DNA from: Shewanella sp. SNU WT4
GTDB lineage: Bacteria > Pseudomonadota > Gammaproteobacteria > Enterobacterales > Shewanellaceae
Assembly (NCBI RefSeq): GCF_006494715.1
Contig: NZ_CP041151.1
Span: 2,604,001 to 2,668,000, forward strand
Direction of reading: 5' to 3'
DNA: 64,000 nucleotides
Shown here one piece after another: positions 43,576-53,477 of the stretch. The notes below the pieces were generated by a model. That model was not told the DNA's origin. It did no database searches and saw only the letters and a list, made by a program, of their open reading frames with translations. How positions within the stretch are numbered: the stretch's first letter is position 1; the number at the start of each line of letters is the position of its first letter. A program made the position numbers and the translations under genes.

Positions 43576-44364
43576 TTAGCGACCGACTAACTTTGCCGCT
43601 TGAGAGAACAAATTGAAGAAGTTGTTGGTGGTATTTGCCGCCAACTCTTGATAAGACTCCCCTCTTAATTCAGCCACAAACTCAGCAACATCACGCACAA
43701 AGGCAGGCTGATTTTCTTGGCCACGATGTGGCACTGGGGCTAAATAAGGAGCATCAGTTTCAACCAACAATCTATCTTTAGGGATTTTACGAATAACCGT
43801 ACGTAAATCGCCGGCATTTTTGAATGTCACTATGCCAGACACTGAAATATAAAAACCTAGATCTAACGCAGCTTTCGCCATGTCCCAATCTTCTGTGAAG
43901 CAATGCAATACCCCACCGACTTTATCAGCATTACCTTGGCGTAAAATCGCTAAAGTGTCAGCTCTTGCGTCACGAGTGTGGACAATCAAGGGCTTATTCA
44001 CTTCCACCGCTAACGCAACTTGTTGCTCAAAACATTGCTGTTGTATGGCTTTAGTATCATCGGCATAAAAGTAATCTAAGCCTGTCTCACCTATGGCCAC
44101 AACTTTAGGTAATAGTGCATTAGGCATCATAGTAGCGACATCTAATCCATCTTTAACATCTAAAGGATGGACACCACAAGATAAGAATACATTGTCAAAG
44201 TCTTGAACTCGTTGACACATTTGTTCAAAGCCTTGTTGGCGAACATTGACACAAAGAAAATAATCAACGCCACGGGCTTTGGCATCGTTAAGTAATTTGG
44301 CAAGACTTGCCTGATCAGGAGCCGTTTTCAGGCGATCTAAATGGCAATGGGAATCGATAAGCAC
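43576..44364 (-). CDS. ycfH: TatD-family metal-dependent hydrolase (YcfH)
   Basis: A 262-residue TatD-type metallohydrolase, TIM-barrel, expected to be a 3'-5' deoxyribonuclease or D-aminoacyl-tRNA-type hydrolase; the exact activity of the YcfH branch is less certain. Metal ligands are visible in order: DSHCHLD, AIGETGLDY (Glu), LIVHTRDARAD (His), GVLHCFTED (His) and LVETDAPYLAPVPHRG (Asp). GTG 44364, seven bases after AGG, is the likely start. It is the last gene of the pabC-mltG-tmk-holB-pilZ run, as in related bacteria. Confidence 0.92.
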   Translation of the reverse strand: MLIDSHCHLDRLKTAPDQASLAKLLNDAKARGVDYFLCVNVRQQGFEQMCQRVQDFDNVFLSCGVHPLDVKDGLDVATMMPNALLPKVVAIGETGLDYFYADDTKAIQQQCFEQQVALAVEVNKPLIVHTRDARADTLAILRQGNADKVGGVLHCFTEDWDMAKAALDLGFYISVSGIVTFKNAGDLRTVIRKIPKDRLLVETDAPYLAPVPHRGQENQPAFVRDVAEFVAELRGESYQELAANTTNNFFNLFSQAAKLVGR

Positions 44365-44410
44365 AGCAATACCTAATATAACGTAAAGGGACGGCCGCAA
44401 GTCTACTGAG

Positions 44411-44737
44411 CTACATGGTTGAGGTCAATTGGCTACTACCAAGGTCGATTGATAATAAAGTATCAAAATTATGTTTATGCATTTCGGCATTATGCAGAAG
44501 TTTAATTCCCACACCAGTAGGACGCCCGCCCGAAGCGCCAATCGGATTAATCCATACCACTACGCCAGGGCTTTCGTAGATTTGAGGGTTGCCTGGTAAA
44601 CGATAACTGACTGTCAGCCTATCACCTAAACCATAAATCACTTTTGTTTCGAAAAACAAACCCATGGGTTTAATAAAAGGCATATATGCCTTATAAGCTT
44701 GTTCTCGCGATTCAAAATTCGCTGACAAATCGAGCAT
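44411..44737 (-). CDS. pilZ: PilZ type IV pilus assembly protein
   Basis: A 108-residue PilZ-domain protein of the pilus-assembly branch (compare Pseudomonas PilZ, also next to holB). It has YMPFIKPMGLFFETKVIYGLGD, VVVWINPIGASGGRP, GVGIKL and ends SSQLTSTM, like the THTM end of the Pseudomonas protein. The RxxxR motif needed to bind cyclic-di-GMP is absent, as in that branch; it acts by protein contact with PilB/FimX-type partners. ATG 44737 with AGGAG six bases upstream was chosen over the longer frame, which runs into holB. Starts 8 bp after holB. Confidence 0.92.
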   Translation of the reverse strand: MLDLSANFESREQAYKAYMPFIKPMGLFFETKVIYGLGDRLTVSYRLPGNPQIYESPGVVVWINPIGASGGRPTGVGIKLLHNAEMHKHNFDTLLSIDLGSSQLTSTM

Positions 44738-44745
44738 GCTTGCTC

Positions 44746-45669
44746 CTAGTAATCCATTACCTTCTTGTATTCTAGGACAAAGTCTTGGCATAAGGCGAGT
44801 GAATTAATGGTCGGCATAGACAATAGTTGCTGATTAATGCGCATTAATCGGCCTGCAAGTTCAGCAAGCGCTGCGCGTTGTACCAGAGTCAGTTGTTGGT
44901 TTTTAAGTAAGCTTTGGCGTATCACCAAATAAAAAACGCCAATAGCATCCAGCATGTGCTTATCTATGATGCCTTGCAAAGTCGCATTGATATGCCCGTG
45001 TGACAGTGCTTGCTGCCAGCCTTGGCGCAAACTCAGCAATTGCTGGTAACGACCATCGGTTAGCGCTTGTGCTAATGCTAGCGGCCCGCCAACTATGGGC
45101 AAACACCAGCAAGGATCGCTATCAAGCGTCATATTTTCAGATAACCAATCACGCACTTGCTGACGATTAGGCTCTTGCACCAAAACGCGCTGACAACGAC
45201 TGCGAATGGTTGGCAATAGCTGACCAATACGATTGGTTTGCAGCAGTAACAATGTCTGCGCACCTGGCTCTTCTAAGGTTTTAAGCAAAGCATTGGCAGC
45301 CGCGGTATTCATACGCTCGCAAGCAAAAATAATCGCGACCCGAAAACCTGCTTGCTGCGCCGTTTGCGTTAGGCTTTGACATAATCCTCGAATCTGATCG
45401 ACTTTAATCTGATTGCCATCGGCATAGATTTCATAAAAATCAGGATGATTACCGGCCTGTTGTAACTGACAGCTTTTGCATTGTCCGCAGGCCCCTGACG
45501 CTTGTACATTAGTGCACAACGCCATTTGCGCAATGTGACGCATTAACTCTTCAGCACCAAAGCCGGCATCAAGTCCTAACAGCAACGCATGCGGTAACTT
45601 GCCTTGTTGTTTCGCAGCACTTAACGATACCAACGCTGGCTGACACCAAGGCAACATTGGCGTTAGCAT
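44746..45669 (-). CDS. holB: DNA polymerase III delta-prime subunit
   Basis: A 307-residue AAA+ clamp-loader subunit of DNA polymerase III. Seen are the N-terminal [16 protein letters not shown] (modified, non-ATPase Walker A region), the four-cysteine zinc module ([16 protein letters not shown]), the SRC motif in TIRSRCQR, and a C-terminal helical collar. It overlaps tmk by 7 bp and is followed 8 bp later by pilZ. An internal ATG at 45657 could also serve. Confidence 0.95.
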   Translation of the reverse strand: MLTPMLPWCQPALVSLSAAKQQGKLPHALLLGLDAGFGAEELMRHIAQMALCTNVQASGACGQCKSCQLQQAGNHPDFYEIYADGNQIKVDQIRGLCQSLTQTAQQAGFRVAIIFACERMNTAAANALLKTLEEPGAQTLLLLQTNRIGQLLPTIRSRCQRVLVQEPNRQQVRDWLSENMTLDSDPCWCLPIVGGPLALAQALTDGRYQQLLSLRQGWQQALSHGHINATLQGIIDKHMLDAIGVFYLVIRQSLLKNQQLTLVQRAALAELAGRLMRINQQLLSMPTINSLALCQDFVLEYKKVMDY

Positions 45670-46292
45670 AAATGCTGCTCTAGTGCGCGGCGAATATCTT
45701 TATGCACTGAGGCTATCTCTTGACTGGCATCAATAACTATTATGCTTGGGTCTGCTGCGGCTAATTCAAGATAAGTAGCGCGAGCCCGCTGAAAAAAGGC
45801 TATGGCCTGCTGCTCGATTCTATCTAACGCGCCACGTTTAGCGGCGCGCGCTAAACCGAGTTCTGGGTCGATATCAAGATATAGGGTTAAATCAGGGCGA
45901 AAATCACCTAAAGTGACATCGCTAATGGCCTTAACTAACGGCATTAAACCGCGACCACCGCCTTGATAAGCCAGGGATGATAAATTATGTCGATCCCCCA
46001 GCACCCATTGACCTTGTGCTAACGCAGGGCGTATGACATTGGCAATTAATTGCGCGCGCGCAGCATACAGCAATAAGCATTCGGCTTCATCACATAAGGG
46101 GTCGTTTGGGTGAGCCTCTTTCACCAGCTCGCGCATTTTTTCAGCCAGCGGCGTGCCACCAGGCTCACGGGTACATACTGGCTCTTGACCAGCAATCTGG
46201 GTAATCACGTCTTTCACTAAAGCGATGGCGCTGGTTTTACCTGCGCCTTCTAATCCTTCAATCACGACAAATTTTGCGGCAGTTTGGTTCAT
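45663..46292 (-). CDS. tmk: Thymidylate kinase
   Basis: A 209-residue dTMP kinase making dTDP for DNA synthesis. The P-loop is [11 protein letters not shown] near the N-terminus. DR(H) appears in [19 protein letters not shown] and the lid region in [19 protein letters not shown]. Its start overlaps the mltG stop by 4 bp and its end overlaps holB, so it lies inside a tightly coupled operon. Confidence 0.97.
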   Translation of the reverse strand: MNQTAAKFVVIEGLEGAGKTSAIALVKDVITQIAGQEPVCTREPGGTPLAEKMRELVKEAHPNDPLCDEAECLLLYAARAQLIANVIRPALAQGQWVLGDRHNLSSLAYQGGGRGLMPLVKAISDVTLGDFRPDLTLYLDIDPELGLARAAKRGALDRIEQQAIAFFQRARATYLELAAADPSIIVIDASQEIASVHKDIRRALEQHLC

Positions 46293-47296
46293 TTCTTTCT
46301 CTGATATTCGTTAACAGCTCGGTTATGTTCAGCCAAGGTTTTAGAAAACACATGACTGCCATCATTACGAGACACGAAATATAAATAGTCGACATCCGCA
46401 GGATTAGCGGCGGCCAATAAGGACGCTTCACTCGGTGCGGCAATTGGCGTTGGTGGTAAACCATCAATGCGATAGGTGTTATAGGCGGTTTTTTCTCGTA
46501 AGTCTTTGCGAGTAATATTGCCCTGATAGTTATCACCCATGCCATAAATGACCGTAGGATCCGTTTGTAAACGCATCCCTAATTTTAAACGGTTTGCAAA
46601 TACCGCAGCTATCCACTCGCGCTCACTGGCCTTAGCCGTTTCTTTTTCGATAATGGAGGCCAACGTCAGCAATTCATAAGGCGAAGTTAACGGTAAATCG
46701 GCGTCACGATTAGCCCAAGCGTTGTCTAACACTTGCTGCATCTTATGATAACTTTGCTCCAAAATTATTTCGGCATTATCGCCAGCACTGTAGTGATAAG
46801 TATCTGGATAAAATAAACCTTCAGGACTACGAGTATCCTTGGCCTTAGTTAATACCGCCTGGAATGGTGATTCGCCTACCGTCAGGCGACTCTCAGCTAA
46901 AGTTTGCTGCCACTGTTTTAATGCTTGGCCATCAATTAAGCTCACACTAAAGCGCTTTTGCTCACCGCGGTTTAATTTAGTAATGAGTTGACTTAAACGC
47001 ATGTCTGGCGTGATTTCATAAACGCCTGATTTTACTAAAGCTAACGCGGGATCGAGTCTCACTGCGACTTTAATCGGCCACGTTGCGCCGCGCAGTAACC
47101 CATTAGTGCGCAGTTCATAATCTAAACTGGTTAAATTACTGCCAGCGCTAACCACTAGTTCTTGCGGGGCCTTAACTATCAACGTCTGAGCTAAATATTG
47201 ATGCACTTGGTTATAAGCCCAGTAACTACCAATAAGCCCTATCAATGTCAGCGATAACGTGCCCGCCAAAATACCTATCATTATTTTTTTTAGCAT
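46289..47296 (-). CDS. mltG: Endolytic murein transglycosylase MltG
   Basis: A 335-residue inner-membrane enzyme of the YceG family that cuts nascent peptidoglycan and sets glycan-strand length. One N-terminal membrane helix ([20 protein letters not shown]) is followed by a LysM-like region and the catalytic domain. The catalytic Glu is in [11 protein letters not shown]; the family motifs [12 protein letters not shown] and [15 protein letters not shown] are intact. Overlaps pabC upstream and tmk downstream. Confidence 0.96.
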   Translation of the reverse strand: MLKKIMIGILAGTLSLTLIGLIGSYWAYNQVHQYLAQTLIVKAPQELVVSAGSNLTSLDYELRTNGLLRGATWPIKVAVRLDPALALVKSGVYEITPDMRLSQLITKLNRGEQKRFSVSLIDGQALKQWQQTLAESRLTVGESPFQAVLTKAKDTRSPEGLFYPDTYHYSAGDNAEIILEQSYHKMQQVLDNAWANRDADLPLTSPYELLTLASIIEKETAKASEREWIAAVFANRLKLGMRLQTDPTVIYGMGDNYQGNITRKDLREKTAYNTYRIDGLPPTPIAAPSEASLLAAANPADVDYLYFVSRNDGSHVFSKTLAEHNRAVNEYQRKK

Positions 47297-48081
47297 AAGA
47301 TCTGTTGTCTGAGCCGTTGAGTTGCCTCAAAACGGCAAAAATTAAGTTGATCGATTTGAATAATATCGACAATACCGAAAAGACTATTGGTGGTAAATAC
47401 ATGCTCAGCTAACTGTAACTCTGCACGCCTGATGGGCCGAGTTTCAAGCGCAAAGCCCATATTAAGCAACGCCAACATGACTTGGCTGCGTGCCACGCCA
47501 GCAACACCAGCATGACCGTGACTCGGGCAACACACCTTGCCGTTAATCATTAAGAAAATATTACCTATGGAGGTTTCGATTAAATGCTCTTGGTCATCAA
47601 AAACTAAATAATCATCCACACCCGCGGGCAGCTGCTCTTGCTTGATCAAGACTTGTTCTAAACGGTTTAAGTGTTTAATGCCAGCTAACAATGGCTGACG
47701 ACCTAAACGCACACGGCTAGTACTAAGACGAATGCCATTTGCTTGCCAGGCATCATAATGTTCGGGGAGAGGATGGAAACTCATTCTGATAATGGGATTC
47801 GGATGAGCGCTTGCTTGATAACCGCGCCCACCGATACCACGACTCACATGTAGCTTTATGCATCCACTAGGCTGCTGCGCTAAATGGATAAGCTGCGCAC
47901 GAATATCATCACTAAAGGTTAAGGTAAAACCTAAACGTTCAGCCCCATCAGATAAGCGGGCTAAGTGTTGCGCTAACCATAAAATTCGCCCGTGCAGAAC
48001 CCGCATGGTTGCAAATAAACCATCACCATAGGCCAATGCACGATCGACCAAGATGGACTCTACAGGCTTATCCTCAAGCAT
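47290..48081 (-). CDS. pabC: Aminodeoxychorismate lyase
   Basis: A 263-residue fold-IV PLP enzyme that releases pyruvate from aminodeoxychorismate to give p-aminobenzoate for folate. Visible: DRALAYGDGLFATMRV, the PLP Lys region GIKHLNRLEQVL and LIETSIGNIFLMING. Starts 2 bp after the dcd stop and overlaps mltG, so it is coupled to both. Confidence 0.93.
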   Translation of the reverse strand: MLEDKPVESILVDRALAYGDGLFATMRVLHGRILWLAQHLARLSDGAERLGFTLTFSDDIRAQLIHLAQQPSGCIKLHVSRGIGGRGYQASAHPNPIIRMSFHPLPEHYDAWQANGIRLSTSRVRLGRQPLLAGIKHLNRLEQVLIKQEQLPAGVDDYLVFDDQEHLIETSIGNIFLMINGKVCCPSHGHAGVAGVARSQVMLALLNMGFALETRPIRRAELQLAEHVFTTNSLFGIVDIIQIDQLNFCRFEATQRLRQQILC

Positions 48082-48083
48082 GA

Positions 48084-48665
48084 TTAATCCTGACTGATCC
48101 TGCTGGCGACAGCATCTTGCTGATCTTTATATTTAGCATTGGTGCGCTGATTATAAGGACGAGCCACAGCATGATTCAAACGCTCAAAATTAAGCGCACC
48201 TATCACCATGTTAGGGCGTAACGCCAACGGCAATTTACCTGAATTAAAAAATTCCAACACTATCTTGCCAGACCAACCGGGATCAATGCGATGCGCGGTC
48301 ACATGCACCATTAAACCTAAACGTGCTAACGATGAACGACCATCCAACCAACCAAGAATATCCGCAGGCAATGTCACACTTTCATGAGTCACAGCTAAAG
48401 CCAATTCCCCAGGGTGTAAGAAAAAAGCAGCATCAGGAGCAATATCAATGGGATCGCTCATGACTCTATCCATAGCTTGCTGAACCTCAGCCCGCGGACC
48501 GCTTAAATCAATAAAAGGCGCGTTATGAGCGTTAAATACTCGAAACGAATGACCAAGGCGCACATCCACACTGACGCCACTAATTGCATCCGCTGCAGGT
48601 CTTGGCTCAATAATAATGTCACCATTATCTAAAGCCTGTTCAATTTCGATATCGGTCAAACGCAT
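48084..48665 (-). CDS. dcd: dCTP deaminase
   Basis: A 193-residue trimeric enzyme converting dCTP to dUTP, the main dTMP precursor route in enterobacteria. Motifs: the N-terminal [48 protein letters not shown] (with the catalytic Glu soon after in IVLEFFN) and a C-terminal lid. ATG 48665 (AAAGG upstream) gives exactly the Escherichia coli length. 29 bp after udk. Confidence 0.97.
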   Translation of the reverse strand: MRLTDIEIEQALDNGDIIIEPRPAADAISGVSVDVRLGHSFRVFNAHNAPFIDLSGPRAEVQQAMDRVMSDPIDIAPDAAFFLHPGELALAVTHESVTLPADILGWLDGRSSLARLGLMVHVTAHRIDPGWSGKIVLEFFNSGKLPLALRPNMVIGALNFERLNHAVARPYNQRTNAKYKDQQDAVASRISQD

Positions 48666-48694
48666 AATGCCTTTCACTCCCAAAGGGATTGTCG

Positions 48695-49333
48695 TTATCG
48701 GGCCAATAAATGCTGAATTCTGGCCTTTAAAATGTCGGTTGCAATACGGTTTTTACCGCCACGAGGAACGATAATATCGGCATATTGCTTTGACGGTTCA
48801 ATAAACTGTAAAAACATTGGACGTACTGTCTTTTTGTATTGGTCAATGACAGATTCCATGGTGCGGCCGCGTTCTTCAACATCGCGAGTTAAGCGACGTA
48901 AGAAACAAATATCCAGTGGAGTGTCCATAAATACACTCGCATCCATCAGTTGACGCAAACATGGGTCAGTCAGTAATAAAATACCTTCCAAAATAATGAC
49001 CTTTTTAGGGGTCATGGTCATCACTTGCGGTAAACGTGTATGCTCAGTGTAAGAATACACAGGAACATCAACGGCTTGGCCCGCTTTAAGCGCGGTTAAG
49101 TGTTGACACAATAACTCATGATCTAACGCTTTAGGATGGTCATAGTTGGTCTTTACGCGCTGGTCCATCGACAAATGACCTTGATCACGATAATAAGCAT
49201 CTTCATTGATCACACCGATTTGATCGGTGCCTAAGTCACGACATAACTCTTTATAAATGGTATTGGCAATAAGACTCTTACCAGAGGCTGATGCCCCAGC
49301 AATTGCGATAATGACACACTGCGACGAATTCAT
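48695..49333 (-). CDS. udk: Uridine/cytidine kinase
   Basis: A 212-residue pyrimidine ribonucleoside kinase for salvage. P-loop [11 protein letters not shown], then [35 protein letters not shown] and the lid with [14 protein letters not shown]. Length matches Escherichia coli Udk (213). Lies 10 bp after apbC and 29 bp before dcd, so apbC-udk-dcd is one operon. Confidence 0.97.
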   Translation of the reverse strand: MNSSQCVIIAIAGASASGKSLIANTIYKELCRDLGTDQIGVINEDAYYRDQGHLSMDQRVKTNYDHPKALDHELLCQHLTALKAGQAVDVPVYSYTEHTRLPQVMTMTPKKVIILEGILLLTDPCLRQLMDASVFMDTPLDICFLRRLTRDVEERGRTMESVIDQYKKTVRPMFLQFIEPSKQYADIIVPRGGKNRIATDILKARIQHLLAR

Positions 49334-49343
49334 ACTTTACCCT

Positions 49344-50456
49344 TTACTCATCATCTTCAACACTGATTGAAACCTGCGCTTGACGTTGCAATGTCGCAAG
49401 GCTCGCCCCCACTTTGCGGGCGATTTCCCGGTAAATTCCGGCGACATCACTGTCAGGGTTAGCCACCATAATTGGTGTGCCTTTGTCCATGGATTCTCTT
49501 AACGTTAGCTGTAGTGGCATAGATCCTAGCAACGGTAAGTTATAGCGCTTAGCTATCTCACTGCCGCCGTCGGCGCCGAATGGATGATCTTTGTGACCAC
49601 ATTCAGAGCAAACATGGAAACTCATATTTTCCACTACCCCTAATACTGGAATATTCACCTTTTGAAACATAGTGATGCCTTTTTTGGCATCCATTAAGGC
49701 AACATCTTGTGGGGTGGTCACCACCACGGCGCCACTCACTGGCACCTTTTGCGATAATGTTAACTGAATATCACCCGTTCCTGGTGGTAAATCTATGACC
49801 AAGTAGTCTAACTCAGGCCATAAAGTATCATTCACTAATTGAATTAACGCTCCAGCTGCCATCGGACCACGCCACACGGCAGCTTGGTCGTCCACCAGCA
49901 TAAAGCCTATCGACTGCGCCGTAATGCCATGCGCCGTTGCCGCCGTCATCGATTTACCATCGGCAGACTGCGGTCTAAAGGAGGTCACTCCAAGCATGAG
50001 CGGAATAGATGGCCCATAAATATCGGCATCCAAAATCCCGACCTTAGCGCCTTCACTGGCTAAGGCTAAGGCCAAGTTAACGGCTGTCGTCGATTTACCA
50101 ACGCCACCTTTGCCTGAAGCTACTGCAATAATTTGCTTTATCTGTTTTAAATTGGAATCTGGCGCCTGAGCATAGGCTGGCACTTGGAAATCAATCTCAC
50201 ATTCCACTTCATCGATTTCATCCAGTACAGCTAACGCCTTAGTTAAACTCATCACGCGTTGCTGATAACTGCTTTGACAAGGATAACGGTAGACTAAGCC
50301 CAACTGTAATCTTTTCCCTGCTAAAGCAAGCCGCGTGACCATGTTAGCCGCCACAAAACCTTGATTAAGATAAGGGTCAATTTGTTGGTCAAGAATCATG
50401 AGAACTTGCGAGAGCAAGGGTTCAGCGATACGAAAATCCGGTAATGTAACAGACAT
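49344..50456 (-). CDS. apbC: Iron-sulfur cluster carrier ATPase ApbC (Mrp)
   Basis: A 370-residue P-loop NTPase that carries and transfers Fe-S clusters. An N-terminal MIP18-like domain (about 15-85) is followed by the deviant Walker A GKGGVGKSTTAVNLA and the Mrp segments ILDADIYGPSIP and LVIDLPPGTGD. The cluster-bridging CxxC is in FHVCSECGH. Divergent from metG across 224 bp, an arrangement shared with Escherichia coli. Confidence 0.96.
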   Translation of the reverse strand: MSVTLPDFRIAEPLLSQVLMILDQQIDPYLNQGFVAANMVTRLALAGKRLQLGLVYRYPCQSSYQQRVMSLTKALAVLDEIDEVECEIDFQVPAYAQAPDSNLKQIKQIIAVASGKGGVGKSTTAVNLALALASEGAKVGILDADIYGPSIPLMLGVTSFRPQSADGKSMTAATAHGITAQSIGFMLVDDQAAVWRGPMAAGALIQLVNDTLWPELDYLVIDLPPGTGDIQLTLSQKVPVSGAVVVTTPQDVALMDAKKGITMFQKVNIPVLGVVENMSFHVCSECGHKDHPFGADGGSEIAKRYNLPLLGSMPLQLTLRESMDKGTPIMVANPDSDVAGIYREIARKVGASLATLQRQAQVSISVEDDE

Positions 50457-50680
50457 CTAGTGATCCCAATGGCGGGTTGTCATGCATCATGTTTGGTCAA
50501 TTAGACCGCAAATGCTATCAACCTGAACTAAATTTCCAATAAATTTGGCCAAGTGTATCAGATATTGGCAAAAACATTAGTGTAGAAATACCCCAGTTAG
50601 CGTTTGTCTTGATGAAAATATGCTGTAGTTCGGTTAGTATCTACCTCATTAAGTCCTGATAAGCTGAGTTTTAAGACAAG

Positions 50681-52702
50681 ATGGCAAATTCAACCCGTAA
50701 GATTTTAGTGACCAGTGCATTACCTTATGCCAATGGTCCAATTCACTTAGGTCATATGCTGGAATATGTTCAGACCGATATTTGGTCTCGTTTCCAAAAA
50801 ATGCGCGGCCATGAGTGTCATTATATTTGTGCTGACGATGCCCACGGCACGCCAATTATGCTCAAAGCCCAACAACTGGGTATTGAGCCTGAAGAAATGA
50901 TTGCTCAAGTTCAACAAGAACACATGCAAGATTTTGCTGATTTTAATATCGCTTTTGATAACTATCACAGCACTCATAGCCCTGAGAACCGTGAATTAGC
51001 CAGTGAAATCTATATTAAGCTGCGTGACAATGGTTATATCAAAAGTCGCACCATTTCTCAGTTATTTGATCCCGAAAAATTGATGTTCCTGCCAGACCGC
51101 TTTGTTAAGGGTACTTGCCCTAAGTGTCGCGCAGAAGATCAGTATGGCGATAACTGTGAAGTTTGTGGCGCCACTTATAATCCGACTGAAATGATCAACC
51201 CTAAGTCAGTGGTTTCAGGTGCGACTCCAGTCCTTAAAGAGACGGAACATTTCTTCTTTGACTTGCCAGCCTTTGAAGGCATGTTGAAAGAATGGACTCA
51301 CTCAGGTTCACTGCAAACTGAAATGGCCAATAAGCTCAACGAATGGTTTGAGCAAGGATTACAACAATGGGACATCACTCGTGATGCGCCTTATTTCGGC
51401 TTTGAAATCCCAGATGCGCCGGGTAAGTATTTTTATGTGTGGTTGGATGCCCCAATAGGCTACATGGGCTCATTCAAAAACTACTGTAATAAACGTAACG
51501 ACATAAACTTTGATGACTTTTGGGCAAAAGATTCAACGGCTGAAGTGTATCATTTCATCGGTAAAGACATTGTTTACTTCCACAGCTTATTCTGGCCTGC
51601 CATGTTAGAAGGCGCTGGCTTACGTAAGCCTAACAGTGTATTTGCTCATGGTTATGTCACAGTTAACGGCGCTAAAATGTCTAAATCTAAGGGCACCTTT
51701 ATTAAGGCGCGTACTTATTTAGATCATTTAGACCCAGAGTTTTTGCGTTATTACTACGCAGCAAAACTGTCTAATCGCATCGATGACCTTGATTTAAATC
51801 TTGAAGATTTTGCTCAGCGTGTCAATTCAGATCTAGTGGGTAAACTAGTTAACTTAGCCTCTCGTACCGCAGGCTTTGTGACTAAGCGCTTTGATAGCAA
51901 ATTAGCCGCCATCAGCGATATGTCACTCACCAATGAGTTTTTAGCTAAACAAGAAACTATTGCTGAATTCTATGAAGGTCGTGAGTACGGTAAAGCCATG
52001 CGTGAAATCATGGCATTAGCTGACATAGCCAATGCTTATGTTGCCGATGCCGCGCCATGGCAATTAGTCAAGCAAGAGGATCAGCAGCAACAAGCTCATC
52101 AAGTATGTTCTAATGCACTGAACTTGTTCCGTATCTTAGTGACTTATCTCAAACCTGTATTACCACGCTTAGCGGCTGACGTTGCAGACTTTATGAACCT
52201 TGAACTGCGTTGGGATAACCTTAATGCCGACTTAGCGGGTCATGAAATTAAGACTTTTAAAGCTATGATGCAGCGCGTTGATCTTGAAAAAATCGCAGCT
52301 ATGGTTGAAGCCTCACAAGAAAACTTACAGCCACAGGCACCAGCCACCGGTCCTTTGATTGATGATCCGATTGCGCCAACCATCAGTTTTGATGAGTTTG
52401 CCAAGGTTGATTTACGCATTGCGCGCATTGTCAAAGCTGAACATGTCGCTGAAGCTGATAAATTACTGCGTTTACAGTTAGATATTGGTGGTGAAGTTCG
52501 CCAAGTATTTGCTGGCATTAAATCCGCTTATGCTCCAGAAGATCTTGAAGGCAAGCTGACCGTCATGGTCGCCAATTTAGCACCAAGAAAAATGCGCTTT
52601 GGTTTATCTGAAGGCATGGTGTTGGCCGCAGGCCCAGGTGGCCAAGATTTATGGATCTTAGAGCCCCATGAAGGCGCAGAACCTGGCATGAAAGTGAAGT
52701 AA
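50681..52702 (+). CDS. metG: Methionyl-tRNA synthetase
   Basis: A 673-residue class I aminoacyl-tRNA synthetase. The HIGH motif is HLGH in [12 protein letters not shown], and KMSKS appears intact in [11 protein letters not shown] four-cysteine zinc knuckle (CPKC and CEVC, about 145-162) and the C-terminal tRNA-binding dimerisation domain (about 570-673, [15 protein letters not shown] to EGMVLAAG) are both present. Full length for the type with the C-terminal domain. A strong terminator follows. Confidence 0.98.
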   Translation: MANSTRKILVTSALPYANGPIHLGHMLEYVQTDIWSRFQKMRGHECHYICADDAHGTPIMLKAQQLGIEPEEMIAQVQQEHMQDFADFNIAFDNYHSTHSPENRELASEIYIKLRDNGYIKSRTISQLFDPEKLMFLPDRFVKGTCPKCRAEDQYGDNCEVCGATYNPTEMINPKSVVSGATPVLKETEHFFFDLPAFEGMLKEWTHSGSLQTEMANKLNEWFEQGLQQWDITRDAPYFGFEIPDAPGKYFYVWLDAPIGYMGSFKNYCNKRNDINFDDFWAKDSTAEVYHFIGKDIVYFHSLFWPAMLEGAGLRKPNSVFAHGYVTVNGAKMSKSKGTFIKARTYLDHLDPEFLRYYYAAKLSNRIDDLDLNLEDFAQRVNSDLVGKLVNLASRTAGFVTKRFDSKLAAISDMSLTNEFLAKQETIAEFYEGREYGKAMREIMALADIANAYVADAAPWQLVKQEDQQQQAHQVCSNALNLFRILVTYLKPVLPRLAADVADFMNLELRWDNLNADLAGHEIKTFKAMMQRVDLEKIAAMVEASQENLQPQAPATGPLIDDPIAPTISFDEFAKVDLRIARIVKAEHVAEADKLLRLQLDIGGEVRQVFAGIKSAYAPEDLEGKLTVMVANLAPRKMRFGLSEGMVLAAGPGGQDLWILEPHEGAEPGMKVK

Positions 52703-52767
52703 AGCCAATCAAGGCTTTTACATAGGCTTTGACGCTAACCGTTTAACATCCTAATGTAAAAAACAAC

Positions 52768-52797
52768 AATGCCAGTCATCACGACTGGCATTTTTTT
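52768..52797 (+). terminator. Terminator of metG
   Basis: Perfect 10-bp stem AATGCCAGTC / GACTGGCATT with a 5-nt loop and a run of seven T residues, 66 bp after the metG stop. Confidence 0.95.
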
Positions 52798-52851
52798 CGT
52801 CTCTTAAACCATGAGTTTCTGGCAAACATCCATGTTTAAGAAAATTAGCTG

Positions 52852-53352
52852 TTATACCAAACAATAATCTTCGCCATCTTTGGCCGTGTATTGCTTGGCA
52901 CTCGGTTTAATACCTTTGGTCTGAGTTTGTCCATGTAATAAGCTCACCCAAATATCACAGCCCTCACCGACTCGAGTTTGTAGCTGAATATCTTCGATGT
53001 TAGCAAGATCGCTCTGTCCCACTAAGCCTGCACTATCAAAACTTAATTCAACATGCACGGCACCGGTTTTTAATAAAATCGCACTAGGCGCTTCTTTATG
53101 ACCGCATAATGCTACAAATTGTTGCGGCGCGACTAAACCACAGTGACTACCGTCTGCAAAACAAGCCAACAGGTGTTGATAGTAAACTAAGTAGCTAACG
53201 ACCTGCTGATGACTTGAGCGAGTTAATGGACAATGAACATCTAAAAAGGCCTTAGCTTGAGCAAGTTTATCTTGCGAGGTTACCGACATGGCTTGACCGC
53301 TGCGCGATGAAACTCTTGATTGCGTTTGTTCTGAAGTTATTGTTGTTATCAT
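52852..53352 (-). CDS. Free-standing malate synthase G-like inserted domain
   Basis: A 166-residue protein with no enzyme core of its own. Residues about 35-135 resemble the alpha/beta domain inserted in the barrel of malate synthase G. AFLD..CPL..SSH..VVSYLV, FADGS..GL..P.QFVAL.G.KE, AILLK.G..HVEL.FD and VGQSD.A.IEDI follow the same order and spacing I recall for GlcB. The barrel sequences with the catalytic residues are missing before and after, and the C-terminus is a short Lys/Gln-rich tail. I infer a domain that became an independent protein, perhaps regulatory; a degraded glcB is less likely because the frame is intact and no other remnants lie around it. ATG 53352 has GAGG eight bases upstream. 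Divergent from a regulator gene. Confidence 0.65.
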   Translation of the reverse strand: MITTITSEQTQSRVSSRSGQAMSVTSQDKLAQAKAFLDVHCPLTRSSHQQVVSYLVYYQHLLACFADGSHCGLVAPQQFVALCGHKEAPSAILLKTGAVHVELSFDSAGLVGQSDLANIEDIQLQTRVGEGCDIWVSLLHGQTQTKGIKPSAKQYTAKDGEDYCLV

Positions 53353-53477
53353 GACCATATCCTCACCTTAAGTTGCCAGATTTTATTGTTACACGAGCTT
53401 TTGCTTGCTTAATTTGAAGTCTACGCCAAATTTCGCTACAATTTCACAATAAAAATTTTACAATGTGAATTTTACAA

